Position numbers and translations under genes: made by a program
Notes under the pieces: generated by a model
What the model saw: only the letters and a program-made list of their open reading frames with translations
What the model was told of the DNA's origin: nothing
Database searches by the model: none
In this document: piece after piece, positions 49,001 to 59,900 of the stretch
Numbering within the stretch: the stretch's first letter is position 1
Layout of the letters: every line of letters begins with the position of its first letter
NCBI GenBank assembly: GCA_034440615.1
Contig: JAOTOM010004795.1
Location: 411,879 to 475,878 of the forward strand
Direction: 5' to 3'
DNA: 64,000 bases
Source: Ashinkailepas kermadecensis
Lineage: Eukaryota > Arthropoda > Thecostraca > Neolepadidae

Positions 49001-52000
49001 TGCGTGACAGTGTGCCGAGGGTACGTGACAGTGTGCCGCGGGTGTGTCACAGTGTGCCGCAGGTGTGTCACAGTGTGCCGCAGGTGTGTCACAGTGTGCC
49101 GCGGACGTGTCACAGTGTGCAGCAGGTGTGTCACAGTATGCCGAGGGTACGTGACAGTATGCCGAGGGTACGTGACAGTGTGCCGAGGGTACGTGACAGT
49201 GTGCCGCGGGTGTGTCACAGTGTGCCGCGGGTGTGTCACAGTGTGCCGCGGACGTGTCACAGTGTGCAGCAGGTGTGTCACAGTATGCAGCAGGTGTGTC
49301 ACAGTATGCAGCAGGTGTGTCACAGTGTGCCGCGGACGTGGCACAGTGTGCAGCAGGTGTGTCACAGTATGCCGAGGGTGCGTGACAGTGTGCCGAGGGT
49401 ACGTGACAGTGTGCCGCGGGTGTGTCACAGTGTGCCGCAGGTGTGTCACAGTGTGCCGCAGGTGTGTCACAGTGTGCCGCGGACGTGTCACAGTGTGCAG
49501 CAGGTGTGTCACAGTATGCCGAGGGTACGTGACAGTGTGCCGAGGGTACGTGACAGTGTGCCGCGGGTGTGTCACAGTGTGCCGCGGGTGTGTCACAGTG
49601 TGCCGCGGGTGTGTCACAGTGTGCCGCGGACGTGTCACAGTGTGCAGCAGGTGTGTCACAGTATGCCGAGGGTACGTGACAGTGTGCCGAGGGTACGTGA
49701 CAGTGTGCCGAGGGTACGTGACAGTGTGCCGCGGGTGTGTCACAGTGTGCCGCGGGTGTGTCACAGTGTGCCGCGGGTGTGTCACAGTGTGCCGCGGACG
49801 TGTCACAGTGTGCAGCAGGTGTGTCACAGTATGCCGAGGGTACGTGACAGTGTGCCGAGGGTACGTGACAGTGTGCCGAGGGTACGTGACAGTGTGCCGC
49901 GGGTGTGTCACAGTGTGCCGCGGGTGTGTCACAGTGTGCCGCGGGTGTGTCACAGTGTGCCGCGGACGTGTCACAGTGTGCAGCAGGTGTGTCACAGTAT
50001 GCCGAGGGTACGTGACAGTGTGCCGAGGGTACGTGACAGTGTGCCGAGGGTACGTGACAGTGTGCCGCGGGTGTGTCACAGTGTGCCGCGGGTGTGTCAC
50101 AGTGTGCCGCGGGTGTGTCACAGTGTGCCGCGGACGTGTCACAGTGTGCAGCAGGTGTGTCACAGTATGCAGCAGGTGTGTCACAGTATGCAGCAGGTGT
50201 GTCACAGTGTGCAGCAGGTGTGTCACAGTATGCCGCGGACGTGTCACAGTGTGCAGCAGGTGTGTCACAGTATGCCGCGGACGTGGCACAGTGTGCAGCA
50301 GGTGTGTCACAGTATGCCGAGGGTACGTGACAGTGTGCCGAGGGTACGTGACAGTGTGCCGAGGGTACGTGACAGTGTGCCGAGGGTACGTGACAGTGTG
50401 CCGCGGGTGTGTCACAGTGTGCCGCGGGTGTGTCACAGTGTGCCGCGGGTGTGTCACAGTATGCAGCAGGTGTGTCACAGTGTGCAGCAGGTGTGTCACA
50501 GTATGCCGCGGGTGTGTCACAGTGTGCCGCGGGTGTGTCACAGTGTGCCGCGGACGTGTCACAGTGTGCAGCAGGTGTGTCACAGTATGCCGAGGGTACG
50601 TGACAGTGTGCCGAGGGTACGTGACAGTGTGCCGAGGGTACGTGACAGTGTGCCGCGGGTGTGTCACAATGTGCCGCGGGTGTGTCACAGTGTGCCGCGG
50701 ACGTGTCACAGTGTGCAGCAGGTGTGTCACAGTATGCCGAGGGTACGTGACAGTGTGCCGAGGGTACGTGACAGTGTGCCGAGGGTACGTGACAGTGTGC
50801 CGCGGGTGTGTCACAGTGTGCCGCGGGTGTGTCACAGTGTGCCGCGGACGTGTCACAGTGTGCAGCAGGTGTGTCACAGTGTGCCGCGGGTGTGTCACAG
50901 TGTGCCGCGGACGTGTCACAGTGTGCAGCAGGTGTGTCACAGTATGCAGCAGGTGTGTCACAGTATGCAGCAGGTGTGTCACAGTGTGCAGCAGGTGTGT
51001 CACAGTATGCCGCGGACGTGTCACAGTGTGCAGCAGGTGTGTCACAGTATGCCGAGGGTGCGTGACAGTGTGCCGAGGGTACGTGACAGTGTGCCGCGGG
51101 TGTGTCACAGTGTGCCGCGGGTGCGTGACAGTGTGCCGAGGGTGCGTGACAGTGTGCCGCGGGTGTGTCACAGTGTGCCGCAGGTGTGTCACAGTGTGCC
51201 GCGGACGTGTCACAGTGTGCAGCAGGTGTGTCACAGTGTGCAGCAGGTGTGTCACAGTATGCCGAGGGTGCGTGACAGTGTGCCGAGGGTGCGTGACAGT
51301 GTGCCGCGGGTGTGTCACAGTGTGCCGCGGGTGTGTCACAGTGTGCCGCGGACGTGTCACAGTGTGCAGCAGGTGTGTCACAGTGTGCAGCAGGTGTGTC
51401 ACAGTATGCCGAGGGTGCGTGACAGTGTGCCGAGGGTGCGTGACAGTGTGCCGCGGGTGTGTCACAGTGTGCCGCAGGTGTGTCACAGTGTGCCGCGGGT
51501 GTGTCACAGTGTGCCGCGGACGTGTCACAGTGTGCAGCAGGTGTGTCACAGTATGCCGAGGGTACGTGACAGTGTGCCGAGGGTGCGTGACAGTGTGTCG
51601 CGGGTGTGTCACAGTGTGCCGCGGGTGTGTCACAGTGTGCCGCGGACGTGTCACAGTGTGCAGCAGGTGTGTCACAGTATGCCGAGGGTACGTGACAGTG
51701 TGCCGAGGGTGCGTGACAGTGTGCCGAGGGTGTGTCACAGTGTGCCGCGGGTGTGCCACAGTGTGCCGCGGACGTGTCACAGTGTGCAGCAGGTGTGTCA
51801 CAGTATGCCGAGGGTGCGTGACAGTGTGCCGAGGGTGCGTGACAGTGTGTCGCGGGTGTGTCACAGTGTGCCGCGGTGTGCCGAGGGTGCGTGACAGTGT
51901 GCCGAGGGTGTGTCACAGTGTGCCGCGGTGTGCCGAGGGTGCGTGACAGTGTGCCGCGGGTGTGTCACAGTGTGCCGCGGGTGTGTCACAGTGTGCCGCG

Positions 52001-52290
52001 GGTGTGTCACAGTGTGCCGCGGTGTGCCGAGGGTGCGTGACAGTGTGCCGCGGGTGTGTCACAGTGTGCCGCGGGTGTGTCACAGTGTGCCGCGGTGTGC
52101 CGAGGGTGCGTGACAGTGTGCCGCGGGTGTGTCACAGTGTGCCGCGGGTGCGTGACAGTGTGCCGCGGGTGTGCCACAGTGTGCCGCGGTGTGCCGAGGG
52201 TACGTGACAGTGTGCCGAGGGTGCGTGACAGTGTGCCGCGGGTGTGTCACAGTGTGCCGCGGTGTGCCGAGGGTACGTGACAGTGTGTCG
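46010..52290. repeat. 21-bp satellite with higher-order patterns, about 300 copies
   Basis: The unit is cacagtgtgccgcgggtgtg plus t. There are a few recurring unit types: ccgcgggtgtgtcac, ccgcggacgtgtcac, gcagcaggtgtgtcac, ccgagggtacgtgac and ccgcggacgtggcac. They recur in ordered strings, for example two ccgaggg units, two or three ccgcggg units, one ccgcgga unit and one or more gcagcag units. This is a higher-order repeat of roughly 6-9 units. The edges are diverged. At 51880-52280 a shorter truncated unit (ccgcggtgtgccgag) joins the pattern. All frames are open for up to 1958 codons. Confidence 0.97.
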
Positions 52291-52480
52291 CGGGCGCGTA
52301 ATCCCATTTGGCATGGGCAGCTTTGTAAAGCTAACCATGGCTACACGTTTTTTTCTTTTAAAAAATGTAATCAGAGTTATTGCTGGGGTGGCTTTATGAA
52401 CCAGGGCTATATTGCTGAGCAGAGCTTGTCGCGTGAACCCTGACCCCACCACCCGATCCATGAATTCTAGCTCAACGGCA
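52291..52480. other. Unique gap between array and SINE-like sequence
   Basis: No feature seen. Confidence 0.3.
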
Positions 52481-52681
52481 TAATTTCGACGGAGAGTTTA
52501 GCGTGCCGTCAATGCACCGACCCGGCCGCCCGTCCCCGGCCTTATCGGGCCAGCTGCCAACTGACCCTCCCAGCCGGGGGCTAAACGCGAGCGCGAGAAG
52601 CGACTCGAACCCTGTGTCGGCAGAACTGGGGAGACCAGTGCAGGCCAGCGCTCTAACCAACTGCGCTACCGGGGCGGCACT
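52481..52681 (-). mobile_element. tRNA-headed SINE-like element
   Basis: On the minus strand a strong A-box (GGTAGCGCAGTTGGTTAGAG, about 52650-52670) and a B-box GGTTCGAGTCG (52612-52602) are present. The distance between them is longer than in a tRNA and the acceptor strands do not pair, so it is a tRNA-derived SINE rather than a tRNA gene. A GC-rich body follows to about 52490. Confidence 0.6.
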
Positions 52682-52772
52682 TATCGTCCAGCTCAGGAGC
52701 GACAGCTAACGGCTGATGGGTACGTCCATCACATCATGTCTTGCCAGCGAATTCTGTTCAGCTGATACAGTG

Positions 52773-52947
52773 CAGTGGCGCGGCCAGGTTTTTCTTAAGG
52801 GGGGGGGAGCGACCCAAAGAAAATTGTGAAGAACGAGAAAAAACGAAAATTTAGGGTTTTACGTGGTGAAAATCTCTAAATTTATTGTTTGATCTGTTCA
52901 TTTTTGGTTCCTAGAGGGGGGGCAAACCACTCATGGCTGCGCCTCAG
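52773..52947. mobile_element. hAT MITE with exact 8-bp target duplication, 175 bp
   Basis: Starts CAGTGGCGCGGCC and ends GGCTGCGCCTCAG. The octamer ATACAGTG lies on both sides (52765-52772 and 52948-52955). The interior has a G-run near the left end and the ggttttacgtggtgaaaat segment shared with 21256-21523. Confidence 0.85.
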
Positions 52948-52955
52948 ATACAGTG

Positions 52956-53642
52956 TTCAGCTGTAACACATACGAAAAACAATGCAGGTCGTAATCTGTA
53001 GATATTAGGTATTTCGGCAACTGTTAGTCCACGACGTTGAAATGTAACTCATGTTTCGTGTCAAACAAAAACAATCAAGAGTAACGGAGCAAGGCACACA
53101 AAGAATAGGTGAAATAGCCCAAAAGTGCAAAACGGCTATCGGAAAGTGCGAGAAGACCAGCCGGTACCACTCAGACATATCTCTGGCAGTCTCCATGCGT
53201 GTCGGACGTTGCATTGATGTTGCGGCGAGTAACACGTCACATTTCATGCATGGTGGTGATTATGTGAAGATGATTAAAGGCTACCACCTGAGCGCCGATT
53301 CCCGGGACGTGACGGAACGTGACGTGTCCTCTCATCTTCTGACATCATAATACGGTCTGTGAAGCTTAATTGACTTCAATTTCCGGACAGCCAGTTGCAG
53401 TGTCAAGGAGTGAGTGCGCAGCACGAATCACTGGAACTGTGCGGAACAACACTTCCAAGACCATGGCTTGATGAAATATCCTGCGACCATATTGACAGGT
53501 GCTGCCCAACAATGCAAATATATTCTTACCTGGCTTCCTGGTAGGACACAAACAAAGACGCGCAGTAGGTGCTACATGCAAGTCACGTTTCTTTATAATC
53601 AGAATGCTATTTTTTTGCAAGTCGTGAGTTTCCCCTAGCACA
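52956..53642. other. Unique sequence
   Basis: Open frames at 53051-53350 (plus) and 53247-53005 (minus) overlap each other without convincing codon bias. I do not call a gene. Confidence 0.25.
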
Positions 53643-53837
53643 CAGGAGCGGACCCAGGAATTCTTATCGGGGGGGGGGGTCCTCGGAAGGACGCCTTCAG
53701 AGGAACAATTCGCTGAGCAGGGGAGAGGGACGGGGACGGGCAAGTGCACTGGAGCATACTGAAGAGGCGTGGGAGGCGTGTCACCTTTCCATGAAGCTGG
53801 GAGGCACATGCCCCGAATTCCCCTGCATCCGCCCCTG
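53643..53837. mobile_element. hAT-like MITE, 195 bp
   Basis: Starts CAGGAGCGGACCCAG and ends CTGCATCCGCCCCTG. The flanking octamers CTAGCACA and CTAGCGTC match at 5 of 8, a decayed target duplication. A G-run follows the left end, as in sister copies. Confidence 0.65.
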
Positions 53838-55346
53838 CTAGCGTCCCTTAGCACATGCCAATTAAGGAATTCCGAAGAACGCGGTTGGACAGAGTGCAGA
53901 AGACAGGGTGGAAGCTGAGGTCTGATCGTTAACTACGCTGTGGAATCCGAAAGGTCACCGAACATATTGAAGCCACCGAAATGGCGGTGATGGTCTGGTG
54001 AAGCCAGACGTTGTCCTCCAGATTGTCTCCAGATTGTCTCCAGACTGTCTCCAGATTGTCTCCAGATTGTCTCCAGATTGTCTCCAGAATGTCTCCAGAC
54101 TGAGGTGAACCGAGGGATCGCGTGCGCTGCAGATGCGTGAACAATTCAAGTAGCATACGTGTACATGTGGCTGAATTAAAGCATGCGCAACTTGTCCGGA
54201 GGAAAACAAAAAATCCACTCGTCTACGAACTCGTCAGCTCCTTCTAAACACAGAAGGTGTAAGATGTGGAATTATTGCCTTGCTTCATCGTTTTTTTTTG
54301 TTGCAGCACATCTCGGATTTGTGGTTGTAGTGTGAGGAAAAACTTCATGAAATAGCATATTATAATCATATCAAATTGTGGGAACGACAAATGGAATATA
54401 AAAAAGGACGCCCATGCACAGCCAGCCCACTCCGGTGGTAACTTTTCGATGGTAACGACCATGGATCATGGTTGAGATCGTTCTAAATTCAACTATATGT
54501 GTCTGAATTTGAATATCCATCGCAAGCCTTAACATAGCCATAGACACTCTTTATTTCGACGGGAGTCCTCTATGTGCAATGACAGTGCGACTCACCCTGA
54601 TTCAAAGGCAGTCGATGATTCTGATCTAACAATTGATTGATATTTGACATTGACATTGACATCTACCTACTGATTGGCCATCCCTGATTTTAATGACAAA
54701 AAGCTAAACCACGGCAGATGGAATTTATTCAGGTTAGGTAAGGTCGGTTTAGCATAGATCAGATTAGGACAAATTGGGTTTTCTTAGGTCAGGTCAGGTC
54801 AGGTCAGGCACGGTTCGGTTCAGCTGAGTTCGGTTTAGCTAGGTTAGGCTCACACAATTTGGTGCACTCTTGGCCGATCACCAGAGCTATCCGGGCATGT
54901 CCAGTTTGTAGGGCTGTCGTTGCCAGATCCAGTGAGCTACTAAGCTACGACATCACTGATCTATGGTACTGCACTTCAATTGGCTCCGTAAAATCGATCG
55001 AAGATTTTGCAGCAGTAGCAATGTCGCGCAGCAGTTTCCGCATGTACGATACAGAAGTGTACCTACTTGGCAGATGAACTGGAGAAAAAACCGTGGGCGA
55101 AATACATTCAAGTTATGATATTTAATATTTAGGTGCTTACTTTGAAATAATTATGAGCATACCTTTGCTATCGAATATACATCAACTAAGTTAACTTAGT
55201 TACTTTTGACATCGCACATACATCAATGCTGCTCACATTAGCCCTTCGGTAGCCCTCATCACTAGCAGTTCTTGCAGCTGCACAGACACCGTATCCCAGT
55301 ATTTGCATTCGCAGTTGTGTTGCGTCGCAGACAATTCGGTCAAAAC
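53838..55346. other. Intronic sequence with two small tandem runs
   Basis: A 12-bp repeat, gtctccagattg, is repeated about 8 times at 54014-54102. AGGTC is repeated about 4 times at 54796-54818, within a stretch rich in TTAGG and AGGTTAGG words (54730-54850). No exon recognised. Confidence 0.5.
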
Positions 55347-56170
55347 CAGGGATGCGGAGCCGGGAAAATTTTGGACGGCTCCGGCTCCGACTCCGGCTCC
55401 GGGGAAGTATCCCGGCTCCGACTCCGACTCCGGCTCCGAGTAAAATGTCCCGGCGGCTCCGGCTCCGGCTCCGGCTCCGGGCAAAATGTACCGGCTCCGG
55501 CGACTCCGGCTCCGGCTCCGGCTCCGTACATCCCAAACGTGATCGATCCATTAAGTAAGAGCTAGGGGGATGTAAAAAAAAGTTAGCCGCGACCATTCAG
55601 GGGCGCAAACTTCAGACAATTATAAGCAACTTTCCCATATAAACCCTGTATCTATCTTGCATCGGAAACTGGCCCTCGTAAACTGACGCTCGCTTCGTGC
55701 CGTATTGGGGCAATCAGAAGAGGGGAGACTCGAATCAACAACACTCCCCATCCCGTGAACGGTCCAAGGAACACCATTGTTGTAAATTGTAATGTTTGAC
55801 CTCATCTCTAATAAGGTACAACAACCCGTTGATGATGGAAACAATGAACTTAACTAAACTAAACATGGAACTATTGCATTGACTACGGAGGCTAGAATAT
55901 GGTTATTGGTTATTCTACCATTCTTTGATATTTTTACATGTTACTCGTATTTAAACATTTTGGCATTTAAAAATGCGTTTTCATACCATACCATACCATA
56001 CTAGGTATAATGTGTTCATTTCACGTTTGCTAATTTTGTTTAATTTACACCTCTTTCGGAGTCGGAGCCGCCCTGCTTTTGACGGCTCCGGCTCCGACTC
56101 CGGCTCCGAGTAAAATGTCCCAGCGGCTCCGGCTCCGGCTCCGGCTCCGGGCAAAATGTTCCGGCTCCGG

Positions 56171-56202
<32 letters not shown>

Positions 56203-56210
56203 CATCCCTG
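55347..56210. mobile_element. Non-autonomous hAT element, 864 bp, perfect TIRs and 8-bp TSD
   Basis: The ends are CAGGGATGCGGAGCCGG and its exact inverse complement (17 bp). GTCAAAAC flanks both sides (55339-55346 and 56211-56218). Subterminal regions are tandem GGCTCC/GACTCC hexamers at about 55377-55530 and 56082-56203. The two hexamer blocks are in the same orientation and nearly identical for about 125 bp, so the right end region seems to have been duplicated inside the element. No transposase ORF. The central 500 bp is AT-rich and unique, with a short cataccatac repeat. Confidence 0.92.
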
Positions 56211-56218
56211 GTCAAAAC

Positions 56219-56752
56219 CTTTGCTGCCGTCCTCGAACGGATGTGCTTCTTTCATCCGCGCAGAGGAAGGTCGCGTCAGGCGCAGAGGAAGGTCGCGTCA
56301 GACACGGAGGAGGGTCGCACCAGTCGTGTCGCGTTTCAGTAGTGTCACGTCGCATGAGTGTCGTTGGCAGTCATTGCAGCGGAAGTCCTGTCTGGACGCC
56401 CACGCAGAGATGTGGCGACGCAAGTCCGGCTATGCAGCCGGCAGAAATACTCAGGCTTCACAGCGGGCATTACAATTGCTCACACAAGCCTGGGAAGTGG
56501 TGCGGGCGCGTGGAGTTCTTCAGATCCAGAGAATGCAAACACCACCTGCAGACAGCAGCGCAGGTCTCAAGTGCCGCTCGTGTCTGTGGAGCGGGCCTTT
56601 AGCGTCGGCTGAAGCGAGCACGGGGGCGGCCAGCAAGGCGACACCCATCTCCGGACCGCTCGTTCTGCTCACTTTCGACGAGCCAGGTGTGACGGCCACC
56701 TGATGTTGCGGTGACGTCACGCCCACGTCACGATGACGTCACACCGACCGAC
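56219..56752. other. Intron just downstream of exon A
   Basis: A 20-22-bp direct repeat (cagaggaaggtcgcgtcag) at 56261-56300. Two TGACGTCA palindromes (near 56712 and 56734) lie a few bases beyond the exon A donor. No further exon recognised. Confidence 0.5.
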
Positions 56753-56942
56753 CTGAGACAGCCGAGCTCGGCGAACTCGATGATGATGCAGACGGGCCCG
56801 CCGGGTCCCGTGCACGCGCCAAGCAGCTTGATCACGTTGGGGTGGTCGACGTCCTTGAGCAGACTGTACTCGGACAGCAGGTCCTGCAGCTCGGCGGCCG
56901 TGCTGGCCACCTTCAGCATCTTCACCGCCACCGGAGTACAGC
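56753..56942 (-). CDS. Ret: RET-like kinase exon A (beta-3 to hinge of N-lobe)
   Basis: The acceptor is ggtccccag, with first exon base 56942. The donor is GGCTGTCTCAG/GTCGGT, with last exon base 56753. Two leading bases complete a codon from a missing upstream exon, and the trailing AG is completed to Arg by exon B. It reads CTPVAVKMLKVASTAAELQD, LLSEYSLLKDVDHPNVIKLL, GACTGPGGPVCIIIEFAELG and CL. VAVK carries the ATP-binding lysine, SEY the helix-C glutamate partner, and HPNVIKLLGAC the alpha-C/beta-4 turn. The gatekeeper position (third I of CIIIEFA) is Ile, where human RET has Val804. RET shows DLLSEF..LK.V.HP.VIKL.GAC here. Confidence 0.94.
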
Positions 56943-59900
56943 CTGGGGACCCCGGCAGTGCCAGATGTAACCATACTGGTCCCAGTACAGCCGCAGGACA
57001 CCAACAGTGTCACACATATCCACACCGGTCCCAGTACAGCCTGGGGACCCGGACAGTGCCAGATGTAACCATACTGGTCCCAGTACAGCCGTAGGACACC
57101 AACAGTGTCACACATATCCACACCGGTCCCAGTACAGCCTGGGGACCCGGGCAGTGCCAGATGTAACCATACTGGTCCCAGTACAGCCGTAGGACACCAA
57201 CAGTGTCACACATATCCACACCGGTCCCAGTACAGCCTGGGGACCCGGACAGTGCCAGATGTAACCATACTGATCCCAGTACAGCCGTAGGACACCAACA
57301 GTGTCACACATATCCACACCGGTCCCAGTACAGCCTGGGGACCCGGGCAGTGCCAGATGTAACCATACTGGTCCCAGTACAGCCGTAGGACACCAACAGT
57401 GTCACACATATCCACACCGGTCCCAGTACAGCCTGGGGACCCGGACAGTGCCAGATGTAACCATACTGGTCCCAGTACAGCCGTAGGACACCAACAGTGT
57501 CACACATATCCACACCGGTCCCAGTACAGCCTGGGGACCCGGGCAGTGCCAGATGTAACCATACTGGTCCCAGTACAGCCGTAGGACACCAACAGTGTCA
57601 CACATATCCACACCGGTCCCAGTACAGCCTGGGGACCCGGGCAGTGCCAGATGTAACCATACTGGTCCCAGTACAGCCGTAGGACACCAACAGTGTCACA
57701 CATATCCACACCGGTCCCAGTACAGCCTGGGGACCCGGGCAGTGCCAGATGTAACCATACTGGTCCCAGTACAGCCGTAGGACACCAACAGTGTCACACA
57801 TATCCACACCGGTCCCAGTACAGCCTGGGGACCCGGGCAGTGCCAGATGTAACCATACTGGTCCCAGTACAGCCGTAGGACACCAACAGTGTCACACATA
57901 TCCACACCGGTCCCAGTACAGCCTGGGGACCCGGGCAGTGCCAGATGTAACCATACTGGTCCCAGTACAGCCGTAGGACACCAACAGTGTCACACATATC
58001 CACACCGGTCCCAGTACAGCCTGGGGACCCGGACAGTGCCAGATGTAACCATACTGGTCCCAGTACAGCCGTAGGACACCAACAGTGTCACACATATCCA
58101 CACCGGTCCCAGTACAGCCTGGGGACCCGGGCAGTGCCAGATGTAACCATACTGGTCCCAGTACAGCCGTAGGACACCAACAGTGTCACACATATCCACA
58201 CCGGTCCCAGTACAGCCTGGGGACCCGGACAGTGCCAGATGTAACCATACTGGTCCCAGTACAGCCGTAGGACACCAACAGTGTCACACATATCCACACC
58301 GGTCCCAGTACAGCCTGGGGACCCGGGCAGTGCCAGATGTAACCATACTGGTCCCAGTACAGCCGTAGGACACCAACAGTGTCACACATATCCACACCGG
58401 TCCCAGTACAGCCTGGGGACCCGGGCAGTGCCAGATGTAACCATACTGGTCCCAGTACAGCCGTAGGACACCAACAGTGTCACACATATCCACACCGGTC
58501 CCAGTACAGCCTGGGGACCCGGACAGTGCCAGATGTAACCATACTGGTCCCAGTACAGCCGCAGGACACCAACAGTGTCACACATATCCACACCGGTCCC
58601 AGTACAGCCTGGGGACCCGGACAGTGCCAGATGTAACCATACTGGTCCCAGTACAGCCGTAGGACACCAACAGTGTCACACATATCCACACCGGTCCCAG
58701 TACAGCCTGGGGACCCGGACAGTGCCAGATGTAACCATACTGGTCCCAGTACAGCCGTAGGACACCAACAGTGTCACACATATCCACACCGGTCCCAGTA
58801 CAGCCTGGGGACCCGGGCAGTGCCAGATGTAACCATACCGGTCCCAGTACAGCCGGAGGACACCAACAGTGTCACATGTATCCACACCGGTCCCAGTACA
58901 GCCTGGGGACCCGGACAGTGCCAGATGTAACCATACTGGTCCCAGTACAGCCGTAGGACACCAACAGTGTCACACATATCCACACCGGTCCCAGTACAGC
59001 CTGGGGACCCGGGCAGTGCCAGATGTAACCATACTGGTCCCAGTACAGCCGTAGGACACCAACAGTGTCACACATATCCACACCGGTCCCAGTACAGCCT
59101 GGGGACCCGGACAGTGCCAGATGTAACCATACTGGTCCCAGTACAGCCTGGGGACCCGGACAGTGCCAGATGTAACCATACTGGTCCCAGTACAGCCGTA
59201 GGACACCAACAGTGTCACACATATCCACACCGGTCCCAGTACAGCCTGGGGACCCGGGCAGTGCCAGATGTAACCATACTGATCCCAGTACAGCCGTAGG
59301 ACACCAACAGTGTCACACATATCCACACCGGTCCCAGTACAGCCTGGGGACCCGGACAGTGCCAGATGTAACCATACTGGTCCCAGTACAGCCGTAGGAC
59401 ACCAACAGTGTCACACATATCCACACCGGTCCCAGTACAGCCTGGGGACCCGGACAGTGCCAGATGTAACCATACTGGTCCCAGTACAGCCTGGGGACCC
59501 GGACAGTGCCAGATGTAACCACACCGGTCCCAGTACAGCCTGGGGACCCGGGCAGTGCCAGATGTAACCACACCGGTCCCAGTACAGCCTGGGGACCCGG
59601 GCAGTGCCAGATGTAACCACACCGGTCCCAGTACAGCCTGGGGACCCGGGCAGTGCCAGATGTAACCATACTGGTCCAGTACAGCCGCAGGACACCAACA
59701 GTGTCACACATATCCACACCGGTCCCAGTACAGCCTGGGGACCCGGACAGTGCCAGATGTAACCATACTGGTCCCAGTACAGCCGTAGGACACCAACAGT
59801 GTCACACATATCCACACCGGTCCCAGTACAGCCTGGGGACCCGGACAGTGCCAGATGTAACCATACTGGTCCCAGTACAGCCGCAGGACACCTACAGTGT

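Noticed and set aside
45988..51946. Open frames of over 1900 codons on both strands
   Set aside because: They come from the 21-bp satellite (a multiple of 3 with no stop in most frames). The translations are repeats of seven residues and there is no start context or splice support.
53005..53350. Small gene on either strand
   Set aside because: Overlapping frames on both strands with no codon bias, splice signals or recognisable domain.
55186..55596. Frame rich in EPEPEPE and RSRSRSR (SR-protein-like)
   Set aside because: It is the GGCTCC hexamer of the hAT subterminal region read in frame, not a splicing-factor gene.
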